From the NCBI RefSeq assembly GCF_025398035.1, contig NZ_CP104558.1, positions 1,550,001 to 1,614,000 on the forward strand: 64,000 bases of DNA. The letters are read 5' to 3'. Position numbers and translations under genes: made by a program. How positions within the stretch are numbered: position 1 is the first letter of the stretch; every line of letters starts with the position of its first letter. Of this stretch, positions 53,899 to 62,772 are shown piece by piece. Source of the stretch: Rossellomorea vietnamensis. GTDB lineage: Bacteria > Bacillota > Bacilli > Bacillales > Bacillaceae_B. The notes under the pieces are model-generated. The model was not told the origin of the DNA and did not search any database. It saw only the letters and a list, made by a program, of their open reading frames with translations.

Positions 53899-54627
53899 AT
53901 GGATTTCTTATTTCCACTTGGACTAGCCATATCTACCGGTGCAATCATTGCCCTTTTAAAAATCATAGCCATCGATATCATTTTATCTGGAGATAATGCG
54001 ATTGTCATTGCCATGGCAACGAGAAGATTACCGAAAGACCTTCAGAACAAGGCCATTTTCTGGGGCACGGCTGGCGCCGTCATCCTGCGTATTTTCTTTG
54101 CTGCCATCATCGTCTATTTACTTCAGATTCCTTATGTGCATCTCATCGGAGGAGTCCTGTTACTATGGATTGCCTACCAGGTCCTCGTTGAAGATGAAGA
54201 GGAAGCCAATATCAAATCACACACAGGACTTAGACAGGCCATCATGACCATCATTGTCGCAGATGCAGCCATGAGTCTTGATAACGTAGTTGCTGTTGCA
54301 GGTGCCGCTCATGGACATATTGGAATGATTGCCCTTGGCGTCTTCATCTCGATCCCGATCATGATATTCGGCTCGAAAGCCATTGTGAAGATCCTGGAAA
54401 GATTCCGCTGGATCGCTTACCTTGGAGCTGGGATCCTTGCCTACACAGCAGGGGAAATGATCGTGTCGGATGAGAAGTTCCTGGATCTGATCAACCTTCA
54501 TCACGGAACCATCACTACCATCATTACAATCGGCCTGATGATCCTGGTCCTGCTCTCAGGCTACCTTGCCAACAAGCGTACCCAATCAAACAGCCAACGA
54601 AAAAACGTCGAACAATACAACGCATAA
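53899..54627 (+). CDS. TerC family integral membrane protein
   Basis: 242 residues from ATG 53899 (GGAGGAAG). Seven or so membrane segments; conserved TerC motifs IIAIDIILSGDNAIVIAMATR and VADAAMSLDNVVAVAGAAHG with the acidic Asp pairs, and YLGAGILAYTAGEMIV. Family members export manganese or serve metalation of secreted enzymes. The upstream open frame from 53806 has no support. Confidence 0.92.
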   Translation: MDFLFPLGLAISTGAIIALLKIIAIDIILSGDNAIVIAMATRRLPKDLQNKAIFWGTAGAVILRIFFAAIIVYLLQIPYVHLIGGVLLLWIAYQVLVEDEEEANIKSHTGLRQAIMTIIVADAAMSLDNVVAVAGAAHGHIGMIALGVFISIPIMIFGSKAIVKILERFRWIAYLGAGILAYTAGEMIVSDEKFLDLINLHHGTITTIITIGLMILVLLSGYLANKRTQSNSQRKNVEQYNA

Positions 54628-54636
54628 CACACCCCA

Positions 54637-54664
54637 AGATGCTTACCTCGGTAAGCATCTTTTT
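54637..54664 (+). terminator. Terminator of the TerC gene
   Basis: AGATGCTTACC and GGTAAGCATCT around TC, then TTTTC. Confidence 0.88.
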
Positions 54665-54674
54665 CTGTTGTGGT

Positions 54675-54751
54675 GAGGGACGGACCTCACTTTCAGGCAG
54701 TGAAACCTTGATATACAAGGAATCTTTCTACCAAATAAAGGTCCGTCCCTC
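54675..54751. repeat. GAGGGACGGACCT repeat (family 1), copy D
   Basis: 77 bp between GAGGGACGGACCTC and AAGGTCCGTCCCTC. Its last base is part of the stop codon of the convergent reductase gene. Confidence 0.88.
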
Positions 54752-55797
54752 TATTTCATCATCTGCTTGACCAGCTCTTTATTTCGTTTTTTGAATGCTT
54801 CGTTATGGGATGATACCATGGCGAATTGATTGGCGTCGGGTTGTATGAATTGCTTGGCTTTGTTGACCGCGTTTGCTGCATCTTGGAAAGCACCGGCAAT
54901 GAGGTTCACTTTTCCTTCATGTTTCAGGATATCCCCTGCTGCATACAGCCCTTCTATTGATGATTCGCTCGTAGTCGTACCTGCTATGTAATATTGATCG
55001 ATCATGTCGATTTCGAGTGAACTATTCTTAAGTAGGGATGTATCGATTTCATATCCATGATTGATGATCACTTCATCGATGGACAGATAGGATACTTCAT
55101 TTGTTTGGTGATTCGTCAACTCTACCCTTTCAATCGAATCATGGGCTGCACCAGCAATCAATTTGGATATAGAGGTGTTGAGTAAGCAGATAACCGAGCT
55201 GTTCATGAGCTGGGCACATTGTGCTTCGTGTCCTTTGAGGGCGTCTTTACGATAGGCTATGTATACCTTCTCAGCTACCGGCTCCAGTTCATTCGCCCAA
55301 TCAATCGCTGAGTTGCCTCCACCTGAGATGATGACTGTCTTTCCTTTAAATCGTTTCAATGATTTCACCGTGTAGTTTAAATTGGAAACTTCAAAACGTT
55401 CTGCCCCTTCGATGTCAAGCTTTTGCGGATTGATGATCCCGCTACCCACTGCGACGATGACCGTTTTTGAGTAATGTTTTTCACCGGAAGAGCCTTCCAG
55501 AATAAAGATCCCCTCTTCGTTCCGCGTAATCGTTTCAACTTTTTCATTCAGCACGACCGTTGGATCGAACGTCAGCCCCTGTTGAACAAGTTGCCCGATC
55601 AGTTTTGCTCCCGGAACTGGTGTAAGTCCCCCTACATCCCAAATCATCTTCTCGGGATACACATGTATCTTCCCGCCTAAACTTGGCTGAAATTCAATGA
55701 TTTTTGTTTTCATTTCCCTGAGACCGCTGTAAAAGGCTGAGTAAAGGCCAGCCGGCCCTCCGCCGATGACCGTTACATCAAATAGTTCCTTCTCCAT
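54751..55797 (-). CDS. Ferredoxin/flavodoxin-NADP reductase, thioredoxin-reductase-like (YcgT/YumC type)
   Basis: 348 residues. FAD loop VIGGGPAGLYSAFYSG at 9-24, NADP loop VIISGGGNSAIDWANELEP near 150-168, and LYAAGDILKHEGKVNLIAGAFQDAANAVN at the end. No CxxC redox pair is present between the two domains, which separates it from thioredoxin reductase. ATG 55797 with AAGGAGTG. A Fur box in its promoter and divergence from an iron importer point to reduction of ferri-siderophore or supply of electrons to iron release. Confidence 0.88.
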   Translation of the reverse strand: MEKELFDVTVIGGGPAGLYSAFYSGLREMKTKIIEFQPSLGGKIHVYPEKMIWDVGGLTPVPGAKLIGQLVQQGLTFDPTVVLNEKVETITRNEEGIFILEGSSGEKHYSKTVIVAVGSGIINPQKLDIEGAERFEVSNLNYTVKSLKRFKGKTVIISGGGNSAIDWANELEPVAEKVYIAYRKDALKGHEAQCAQLMNSSVICLLNTSISKLIAGAAHDSIERVELTNHQTNEVSYLSIDEVIINHGYEIDTSLLKNSSLEIDMIDQYYIAGTTTSESSIEGLYAAGDILKHEGKVNLIAGAFQDAANAVNKAKQFIQPDANQFAMVSSHNEAFKKRNKELVKQMMK

Positions 55798-55830
55798 TTC
55801 CGTTCACTCCTTGAGTAACCAAACTTCAAT

Positions 55831-55845
55831 TGATTATCATTCTCA
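55831..55845 (-). promoter_or_regulatory. Fur box of the reductase gene
   Basis: TGATTATCATTCTCA matches TGATAAT-N-ATTATCA at 12 of 14 positions. It lies just downstream of a minus-strand promoter TTGTCA-N17-TAGGAT. Confidence 0.78.
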
Positions 55846-55891
55846 ATTAAATCCTATCTCTTTTTCATTCACTTGACAACCAAATTTTTTG

Positions 55892-55920
55892 TTGACATCG
55901 GGAAAAAAGGATTATAGTAT
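55892..55920 (+). promoter_or_regulatory. Promoter of the siderophore-import operon
   Basis: TTGACA (55892-55897) with TATAGT (55913-55918, spacing 15) or TAGTAT (55915-55920, spacing 17), directly before the second Fur box. Confidence 0.55.
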
Positions 55921-55936
55921 GGAAATTGTTCGAGAA

Positions 55937-55951
55937 TGAGAATCATTATCA
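55937..55951 (+). promoter_or_regulatory. Fur box of the siderophore-import operon
   Basis: TGAGAATCATTATCA matches TGATAAT-N-ATTATCA at 13 of 14 positions, about 17 bp downstream of the -10. Confidence 0.85.
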
Positions 55952-55974
55952 ATATTATAAATGGAGGTCATAAA

Positions 55975-56820
55975 ATGGTACGCCTCTGTACAGACGAATT
56001 AAACATTGGTTACGGGGACCGCCTGATTGTGAAAGATCTCAGCGTCGACTTACCGGATAAAAAGATCACCACCATCATCGGATCCAATGGTTGTGGAAAG
56101 TCCACCCTGTTGAAAGCGATTACCCGCATCATCCCCCACCACTCCGGCAATGTCCTGTTGGATGGTGAAAACATTTCAAAAGGAAACACAAAAGAATTGG
56201 CAAAAAAGATGGCGATCCTCCCTCAAACACCTGAAAGTGCAAGTGGATTGACGGTTGGTGAATTGGTGTCATACGGACGTTTCCCCCATCAAAAAGGAAT
56301 GGGACGGCTGACGAAAAAAGACTACGAGGTCATCAATTGGGCCCTTGAAGTGACAGGGACTCTTGAATTTAAGTACAGAGAAGTCGATGCCTTATCAGGC
56401 GGCCAGCGTCAACGTGTGTGGATCGCCATGGCGCTTGCACAGGAAACGGACATCATTTTCCTCGATGAACCCACTACCTATTTAGACATGGCCCACCAGC
56501 TCGAAGTACTTGAACTGTTACAAAAGCTTAACCTGGAACAGGAACGCACCATCGTAATGGTCCTCCATGATTTGAACCAGGCAGCCCGGTTTGCCGATTA
56601 TATCGTAGCGTTAAAAGAAGGTGAAATCGTCAAATCCGGAAGCTGCGAAGAAGTCATCACCCGCGACGTATTGAAAAAGGTGTTCCACATTGATGCCGAA
56701 ATTGGAAGAGATCCCCGAACAAATAAGCCAATGTGCATCACATACAATTTACTCAAAGGAGAAGATCAACATGAAAAAATGGCTCATTCCATTTACTCTG
56801 CTGTTGGTGTTACTGGTTAG
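55975..56820 (+). CDS. Iron-siderophore ABC transporter ATPase (FecE/YusV type)
   Basis: 281 residues from ATG 55975 (GGAGGTC). Walker A GSNGCGKST, signature LSGGQRQRVWIAMAL, Walker B IIFLDEPTTYLD, and DPRTNKPMCITYNLL near the end. Energises ferri-siderophore uptake. The frame runs 50 bp into the following lipoprotein gene (extra tail DQHEKMAHSIYSAVGVTG), beyond where relatives appear to end. Confidence 0.92.
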   Translation: MVRLCTDELNIGYGDRLIVKDLSVDLPDKKITTIIGSNGCGKSTLLKAITRIIPHHSGNVLLDGENISKGNTKELAKKMAILPQTPESASGLTVGELVSYGRFPHQKGMGRLTKKDYEVINWALEVTGTLEFKYREVDALSGGQRQRVWIAMALAQETDIIFLDEPTTYLDMAHQLEVLELLQKLNLEQERTIVMVLHDLNQAARFADYIVALKEGEIVKSGSCEEVITRDVLKKVFHIDAEIGRDPRTNKPMCITYNLLKGEDQHEKMAHSIYSAVGVTG

Positions 56821-57697
56821 CGCCTGCAGCAATGGTTCAACAAAAGAAGAAGGTTCAGACTCAAAAGTAAAGGAAGGTAAATCGGATACCATCACCTATC
56901 AATCAGAAAATGGTCCCGTTGAAGTACCTGCCGACCCACAGCGTGTCGTCGTCCTATCCTCATTTGCCGGCAACGTGATGGCACTTGATGTGAACCTGGT
57001 CGGCGTCGACTCCTGGTCCAAATTGAATCCACGATGGGATAAAGAACTCGAAGGCGTGGAAGAAGTAACAGATGAAAGTCTTGAAAAGATCATCGAACTG
57101 AATCCCGATTTGATCATCGGTTTATCCAATATCAAGAATGTGGATAAATTAAAAGAAATCGCTCCTACGGTTACATACACATATGGAAAAGTAGACTATT
57201 TAACGCAGCATCTCGAAATTGGAAAACTATTAAACAAGGAGGAAGCAGCTCAGAAATGGGTGGATGATTTCAAGAAACGTGCCAAAGCTGCCGGTGATGA
57301 TATCAAAGCAGAAATCGGTGAAGACGCGACTGTTTCTGTCATAGAAAGCTTCAATAAGCAATTATACGTATACGGCAACAACTGGGGACGGGGTACAGAA
57401 ATCCTTTATCAGGAAATGGATTTAAACATGCCTGAAAAAGTAAAAGAAGAAGCACTGGAACCAGGATATTTCGCCCTTTCCACTGAAGTGATGCCTGAGT
57501 TTGCCGGGGACTACCTGATTGTAAGTAAAGATCCGAAAGCGGATAACTCCTTTATGGAAACCGAAACATATAAAAACATTCCTGCCGTGAAGAACAACCG
57601 GGTTTTTGAAGTGAATATGATGGAATTTTACTTTAATGATCCTCTCACATTGGATTACCAATTGGACTTCTTCAAAGATAAATTTCTAGGCAATTGA
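56771..57697 (+). CDS. Iron-siderophore-binding lipoprotein
   Basis: 308 residues from ATG 56771, 10 bp after AAAGGAG. Lipobox LVSAC with Cys19. A class III binding protein (periplasmic-binding fold of FhuD/FecB): NGPVEVPADPQRVVVLSSFAGNVMALDVNLVGV, LNPDLIIG, then APTVTYTYGKVDYLTQHLEIGKLL. Ligand not predictable; B. subtilis relatives bind hydroxamates or citrate-type siderophores. Confidence 0.9.
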   Translation: MKKWLIPFTLLLVLLVSACSNGSTKEEGSDSKVKEGKSDTITYQSENGPVEVPADPQRVVVLSSFAGNVMALDVNLVGVDSWSKLNPRWDKELEGVEEVTDESLEKIIELNPDLIIGLSNIKNVDKLKEIAPTVTYTYGKVDYLTQHLEIGKLLNKEEAAQKWVDDFKKRAKAAGDDIKAEIGEDATVSVIESFNKQLYVYGNNWGRGTEILYQEMDLNMPEKVKEEALEPGYFALSTEVMPEFAGDYLIVSKDPKADNSFMETETYKNIPAVKNNRVFEVNMMEFYFNDPLTLDYQLDFFKDKFLGN

Positions 57698-57702
57698 TTC
57701 TT

Positions 57703-57735
57703 AAAGGGGGATTCTTATGATAAGAATTCCCCTTT
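57703..57735 (+). other. Intercistronic stem-loop after the siderophore-binding gene
   Basis: AAAGGGGGATTCTTAT pairs along 16 bp (one G-U) with ATAAGAATTCCCCTTT. It lies between the lipoprotein and first permease genes, the same place as the hairpin in the peptide operon. Confidence 0.65.
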
Positions 57736-57766
57736 TCAATATTCTAAAAAGAAAAGATGATGGAGT

Positions 57767-58774
57767 ATGAAAAATCAAAATCAACGAATTCCATTTTTGT
57801 ATAAATTGATCGGTGCAATCCTCCTTTTTGCAGCTGCCTTCTTGGTGTCTGTTACATTCGGAGCTGCTGAAACAACGGTGGGGGATGTCTTTCATGCCCT
57901 GACGTTTTCGGCTGAAGGCGATAAAATAAATATCCTTCAAGAGATCCGCTTCCCCCGGGAAGTTGCCGCCATTGTGGTCGGGGCAGCTCTGGCTGTATCA
58001 GGCGCCATCATGCAGGGCATGACCCGGAATCCCCTGGCCGACCCTGGTTTGCTTGGCCTGACAGCCGGCGCGAATGCTTCATTGGCCATCGCCCTCGCAT
58101 TCATCCCCTCCATCAGTTATATCGGGATCATGATTGCCTGCTTCATAGGTTCAGCCGCAGGGGCCATTATGGTATTCGGGATCAGCTCCTTAAGAAGGGG
58201 CGGTTTCTCCCCTTTTAGAATCGTACTGGCAGGAGCTGCCGTATCTGCCTTTTTATTTGCCATCGCAGAGGGGATCGGCCTATTTTTCAAGCTGTCAAAA
58301 GATGTCTCCATGTGGACGGCAGGTGGATTGATTGGCACCACCTGGACTCAACTGCAGGTAATCGTTCCACTTATTGTGATTGGGATTCTGGTAGCTTTAT
58401 TTTTCTCCAGACAACTGACGATCTTGAGTTTAAATGAAGAAGTAGCGGTAGGCTTGGGTCAGCGCACCGCGTTTGTCAAAAGTATCCTGTTCATCGTGAT
58501 CATCCTGCTTGCAGGTGCTGCCGTTGCACTTGTCGGGAATATGGTGTTCATAGGGTTGATGATTCCCCATATGGTCCGGGCGGTTGTCGGGACAGATTAC
58601 CGTTTCATCATTCCGATCTCGTCTCTGTTCGGGGCTTCATTCATGCTTCTCGCTGACACACTTGGACGCACAATCAATGCCCCATACGAAACACCTGTGG
58701 CAGCGATCGTCGCGATGATGGGACTGCCTTTCTTCCTGTTCATCGTACATAAAGGAGGGAAAGGATTCTCATGA
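57767..58774 (+). CDS. Iron-siderophore ABC transporter permease (FecCD family) 1
   Basis: 335 residues with about nine to ten membrane segments. Family motifs IRFPREVAAIVVGAALAVSGAIMQGMTRNPLADPGLLG, and FVKSILFIVIILLAGAAVALVGNMVFIGLMIPHMVRAVVG, both coupling with the ATPase. ATG follows GATGGAGT. The stop overlaps the start of the second permease by 4 bp (ATGA). Confidence 0.92.
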   Translation: MKNQNQRIPFLYKLIGAILLFAAAFLVSVTFGAAETTVGDVFHALTFSAEGDKINILQEIRFPREVAAIVVGAALAVSGAIMQGMTRNPLADPGLLGLTAGANASLAIALAFIPSISYIGIMIACFIGSAAGAIMVFGISSLRRGGFSPFRIVLAGAAVSAFLFAIAEGIGLFFKLSKDVSMWTAGGLIGTTWTQLQVIVPLIVIGILVALFFSRQLTILSLNEEVAVGLGQRTAFVKSILFIVIILLAGAAVALVGNMVFIGLMIPHMVRAVVGTDYRFIIPISSLFGASFMLLADTLGRTINAPYETPVAAIVAMMGLPFFLFIVHKGGKGFS

Positions 58775-59799
58775 TACACCCTGATTTGATTAAAAAACAA
58801 CGATGGCTACTTTTAGCTTTCTTCATACTTATTGTCACAACAGCCTTTATCAGCATCGGCCTGGGCTATTCTTCTATATCGTATAATAGGCTCCTCCCGA
58901 CTTTATTCGGTGAAGGGTCATTCAAAGAAGAATTCATCCTTTTCTCCATACGTTTACCGAGGATCATCATCACGATTCTAGCGGGGATGGCCCTCGCCTT
59001 ATCCGGTTCCATCCTGCAGGGAATGACCCGTAATGACCTGGCCGACCCCGGAATCATCGGCATCAATTCGGGGGCAGGTGTCGCGATTGCCATCTTCTTT
59101 TTATTCTTCCCTATCGATGCAGGGTCATTTGCTTACCTGCTTCCGGTTGTGGCTTTCGGGGGGGCACTCCTTACAGCCTGCTTGATTTACTTATTTTCAT
59201 ATAGTAAGAGAAACGGGATACAGCCTGTCCGGCTCATCTTAGTGGGAGTTGGATTCTCCATGGCCTTGTCGGGGCTCATGGTCATCCTGATTTCGAGTGC
59301 TGAACGGACAAAGGTAGATTTCATTGCCAAATGGCTGGCGGGGAATATATGGGGTGCCGACTGGCCATTCATATGGGCGATTCTCCCTTGGCTGGTGATC
59401 CTCATTCCATATGCACTTTATAAATCCCAGATGCTGAACCTGCTTGGTTTAAGCGAACCCGTTTCGGTGGGGGTTGGCGTCTCGATCAACCGTGAGCGGT
59501 TCATGATGCTGGTCGTGGCAGTCGCCCTGGCAGCATCAGCCGTTTCCGTCACAGGCGGAATCGCCTTTATCGGTCTCATGGCCCCTCATATGGCAAAAGC
59601 GATGGTCGGACCGCGCAATCAACTGTTCATCCCCATCGCCATATTACTCGGGGGCTGGCTCCTGCTCCTTGCAGACACCATCGGACGGAACATCCTCCAA
59701 CCCGACGGAATCCCTGCCGGCATCATGATCGCCCTCATCGGCGCCCCCTACTTCATGTACCTGTTACTAAGGAGGGACGGACCTCATTTTTCAAGGTGA
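58771..59799 (+). CDS. Iron-siderophore ABC transporter permease (FecCD family) 2
   Basis: 342 residues, partner of permease 1 with the same motifs (IRLPRIIITILAGMALALSGSILQGMTRNDLADPGIIG; GGIAFIGLMAPHMAKAMVG). Start coupled to the upstream gene by ATGA. The end is unusual: after YLLL the residues RRDGPHFSR and the stop are encoded by a family 1 repeat, so the natural C-terminus has been replaced or extended by a few residues. Confidence 0.92.
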   Translation: MIHPDLIKKQRWLLLAFFILIVTTAFISIGLGYSSISYNRLLPTLFGEGSFKEEFILFSIRLPRIIITILAGMALALSGSILQGMTRNDLADPGIIGINSGAGVAIAIFFLFFPIDAGSFAYLLPVVAFGGALLTACLIYLFSYSKRNGIQPVRLILVGVGFSMALSGLMVILISSAERTKVDFIAKWLAGNIWGADWPFIWAILPWLVILIPYALYKSQMLNLLGLSEPVSVGVGVSINRERFMMLVVAVALAASAVSVTGGIAFIGLMAPHMAKAMVGPRNQLFIPIAILLGGWLLLLADTIGRNILQPDGIPAGIMIALIGAPYFMYLLLRRDGPHFSR

Positions 59800-59849
59800 A
59801 ATGTGATAAGGACGGGTTTTGCGGTTGAAAAAGGCAGGTCCGTCCCTCC
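59771..59849. repeat. GAGGGACGGACCT repeat (family 1), copy E, partly coding
   Basis: 79 bp between GGAGGGACGGACCTC and AGGTCCGTCCCTCC. The first 29 bp are the last codons and stop of the second permease gene. Confidence 0.9.
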
Positions 59850-59851
59850 GC

Positions 59852-59894
59852 AAAAAAGGCCGATCCTCACTTCCATGTGGGGATCGGCCTTTTT
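59852..59894. terminator. Bidirectional terminator
   Basis: AAAAAAGGCCGATCC and GGATCGGCCTTTTT, between convergent genes and right beside repeat copy E. Confidence 0.88.
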
Positions 59895-59896
59895 CT

Positions 59897-60262
59897 TTAT
59901 AGGATATTAGTGGCAATCAATCGATCGAGTTTCCGGATGTCCACTTTTTTGTTGAGGCTTAGTTTCAGCTTTCCGACTTTCGTCCATAGCTCCAGTTCGG
60001 CGTCGATATCAAGGGCTCCCCCATTCTCGCTGGAATAGAGAATGATCGATTTAAATGGGATGGTATAGACTTCAAGCTTCTCTCCCGTTATTCCCTGACG
60101 GTCGGCTATCATGATTCTTTTATTTGTGACGACCGCTACGTCTCTGACGGTTTTATATGCGACTTCCGCTTTTTCCCCTTCAATCAGCATCGTATATAAT
60201 TCCTGGGGTACTTCCACTTCTTCAAAAAAAGTGAATCTCATCGTTTTCTTTACTTCTACCAT
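59897..60262 (-). CDS. Bacterial PH-domain protein
   Basis: About 121 residues from ATG 60262 (GGGAGG 7 bp upstream). The pattern FEEVEVPQELYTMLIEGEKAEVAYKTVRDVAVVTNKRIMIADRQG followed by SIILYSSENGG and ELWTKVGKLKLSLNK is that of the bPH family (small beta-barrel, YvlB-like). No signal or membrane segment. Function unknown. Confidence 0.82.
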   Translation of the reverse strand: MVEVKKTMRFTFFEEVEVPQELYTMLIEGEKAEVAYKTVRDVAVVTNKRIMIADRQGITGEKLEVYTIPFKSIILYSSENGGALDIDAELELWTKVGKLKLSLNKKVDIRKLDRLIATNIL

Positions 60263-60376
60263 CTGCACGCCTCCCTGTTAAACTTAAATCTTCTTTTTAA
60301 GTATAGCAGATTCATTATCCAGTTTTAGGAAAGACGCATTTCTTCTTCCAGCATCTCCGAACCTTTCCTATTTACT

Positions 60377-61357
60377 CTACCTCACCGTAGGAGTGACGGA
60401 TCTTCTACTATATTCCTCCTCTACCTCGACCTCCACAGGCTTCTTACTCCAAAACGTTGCAAGGATCGGTCCTGAAATATTATGCCATACAGCCGCAATG
60501 ACACTCGGCAGGGCAGCGAGGGGACCAAAATGGGCAGTGGCAAGGGCGACACCGAGCCCGGAGTTCTGCATTCCCACTTCGATAGAGATCGCACGTCTCG
60601 TCCCCTCATCCAGCCTCATCAGGACACCGGTTCCGTATCCCAAGCCAAGTCCGAATAGATTATGAAGGATCACAGCCGTGAAAATGATCGCCCCGGAAGA
60701 TGCGATATTTGCAACGTTTGCAGAGACGACGGCTGAAACGATGATGATGATCGCTAGAACTGAAATAAGCGGAATGACGTTCAGGCTTTTTTCCACGGTA
60801 CCCGGGAATAGCTTTCGTATCACTAACCCCAAAGTGATTGGCAGGATGATTACCTGAACGATTGAAAGAAACATGGCGACGGGATCGACGGGCAGCCACT
60901 GGCCGGCAAGACCTAGAAGGATCAACGGTGTTGCAATGGGCGCCAACAGCGTCGACAGTGAGGTCATGGCGACGGATAAAGCCAGATTCCCTTTAGCCAG
61001 ATAGACCATGACGTTTGATGCCGTCCCACCGGGAACAGACCCTAATAGTACCAAACCGGCAGCCAGTTCAGCCGGAAGACCAAGTATGTAAGCAATTAAA
61101 AATGCACCCAGCGGCATAATGAGAAACTGTGCCAGGACCCCTGTGATGACAGGAAGAGGTTTTTTTAGTACCAGTTGAAAATCAACGGGCTTCAAAGTGA
61201 GCCCCATGCCAAACATCACGACACCCAATAGAATCGTAATATACGCTCCTAATGATAGAAATGGTGCAGGGATAAAATAAGCGACAGCCGCTACCAGGAT
61301 GACCCATACCGCAAAGTACTTTCCTGCCAGATTACTGATGGTTTCAAGTAGTCTCAT
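60377..61357 (-). CDS. Bile acid:sodium symporter (BASS) family transporter
   Basis: 326 residues with nine to ten membrane segments; MFGMGLTLKPVDF and LVLLGSVPGGTASNVMVYLAKGN, then EVGMQNSGLGVALATAHFGPLAALPSVI, are BASS family blocks with the sodium-site Asn/Gln residues. Start ATG overlaps the stop of the preceding flavoenzyme gene (ATGA) and has GGAGGAG inside that gene. Likely imports a keto- or hydroxy-acid for the enzyme. Confidence 0.88.
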   Translation of the reverse strand: MRLLETISNLAGKYFAVWVILVAAVAYFIPAPFLSLGAYITILLGVVMFGMGLTLKPVDFQLVLKKPLPVITGVLAQFLIMPLGAFLIAYILGLPAELAAGLVLLGSVPGGTASNVMVYLAKGNLALSVAMTSLSTLLAPIATPLILLGLAGQWLPVDPVAMFLSIVQVIILPITLGLVIRKLFPGTVEKSLNVIPLISVLAIIIIVSAVVSANVANIASSGAIIFTAVILHNLFGLGLGYGTGVLMRLDEGTRRAISIEVGMQNSGLGVALATAHFGPLAALPSVIAAVWHNISGPILATFWSKKPVEVEVEEEYSRRSVTPTVR

Positions 61358-62751
61358 TTTGACTCCTCCTTCTTTTGATGTACCAGTTTGTGAGGGTTGA
61401 AGATTCCATCGGGATCAAGTGCCTGTTTGATTTTCCCCATGACCTTCAGGGCTCCCCCATGTTCACGCTCCTGGTACTTCATCTTCCCTACCCCTACGCC
61501 ATGTTCCCCTGTGCAGGTACCATTCCGTTCAATGGCGTATTCCACAATCCGTTCATTATAGACGCCGGCTCTCTTCACCTCATCCGGATCATCCAGGTCA
61601 ATCATGAGTGAGGTATGATAATTCCCATCCCCCACATGCCCAAGGATCCCTCCGATGAGCTCTAATTCTTCAAGCTGTTTTCGGGCGTGCTGAACGGCTC
61701 CGGATAATTCAGAAATGGGTAAGCAGACATCCGTCACCATGAGTTTCCTTCCCGGATGCCCATGCACATATGCATAGGCGAGATTATGCCTCGCTTCCCA
61801 CAATTTGTTCCGTGCTGCTGTATCCTCTTCAAAGACAATGTCTTCACACTGATGATCTGCCACGATTTCTTTCGTGAATTCAACGTCTTGATTCAGACCC
61901 GCTTCATTTCCATGAAACTCAAGGAACAGAGTCGGTTTTTCCTTATAATCCGTATCACTGAACCGGTTCACCTGAATCATGGACGGCTCATCTACAAGCT
62001 CACACCTGGCAATCGGGATTCCCGCCTGCAGGATCGAAACAACGGCCTCCACTGCATCATCAACTTGTTTGAAAGAAGCACGTGCTGCCACGATGTGTTC
62101 AGGGATGCCGTATACGCGGAGGGTCAATTCCGTGATGCACCCCAGCGTCCCCTCAGACCCTACGAATAAGCTATTCAAGTGATAACCGGAGGAGGACTTC
62201 TGTGCCATATTCCCGGTGTGGATCACTTCTCCATCAGGGAGTACCACTTCGAGATCACGCACCTGATCACGCATGACACCGTATTTAACAGACGTCGTCC
62301 CACTGGCATTCGTCGCAGCCATTCCGCCGAGAGTCGCATCTGCTCCGGGATCCACCGAGAAGAATAGACCATATTTCTTTAACTCTTTGTTCAGTTGGGT
62401 CCGCGTCACACCGGGTTGAACCTTCACGAGGAAATCCTTTTCCCTTACCTCAAGGATTCTATTCATCTCGGAAAAATCGATCGTGATCCCTTTGTCATAC
62501 GGGATGACGTGCCCTTCAAGACTAGTGCCAAGTCCAAAAGGAATGATGGGTATATGGTGAGCTGACGCCACTTTCACGACAGCCCTCACCTCCTCACTGC
62601 TGCGGGGGAACACCACTACGTCCGGCGGGCTTGGGGAGTGATAGGACTCATCTTTCCCATGCTGATCCAAAACCGTTTCATTCATCGTCACCTGTCCATT
62701 GCCAACAACCTCCCTTAATTCATCCAACAAACGACCATCCTTCACACTCAT
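61354..62751 (-). CDS. FAD-binding 2-hydroxyacid oxidase/dehydrogenase (GlcD type)
   Basis: 465 residues from ATG 62751 (GGAGAG upstream). FAD-binding type 4 domain with PRSSEEVRAVVKVASAHHIPIIPFGLGTSLEGHV, ATLGGMAATNASGTTSVKYGVMRDQV, and SEGTLGCITELTLRVYG; the C-terminal half ends VEYAIERNGTCTGEHGVGVGKMKY, the GlcD/D-lactate dehydrogenase signature. Oxidises glycolate, D-lactate or a related acid, probably cytoplasmic or peripheral. No GlcE/GlcF genes are beside it. Cotranslated with the BASS transporter. Confidence 0.92.
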   Translation of the reverse strand: MSVKDGRLLDELREVVGNGQVTMNETVLDQHGKDESYHSPSPPDVVVFPRSSEEVRAVVKVASAHHIPIIPFGLGTSLEGHVIPYDKGITIDFSEMNRILEVREKDFLVKVQPGVTRTQLNKELKKYGLFFSVDPGADATLGGMAATNASGTTSVKYGVMRDQVRDLEVVLPDGEVIHTGNMAQKSSSGYHLNSLFVGSEGTLGCITELTLRVYGIPEHIVAARASFKQVDDAVEAVVSILQAGIPIARCELVDEPSMIQVNRFSDTDYKEKPTLFLEFHGNEAGLNQDVEFTKEIVADHQCEDIVFEEDTAARNKLWEARHNLAYAYVHGHPGRKLMVTDVCLPISELSGAVQHARKQLEELELIGGILGHVGDGNYHTSLMIDLDDPDEVKRAGVYNERIVEYAIERNGTCTGEHGVGVGKMKYQEREHGGALKVMGKIKQALDPDGIFNPHKLVHQKKEESK

Positions 62752-62772
62752 AAGCCCTCTCTCCTTCAAAAT

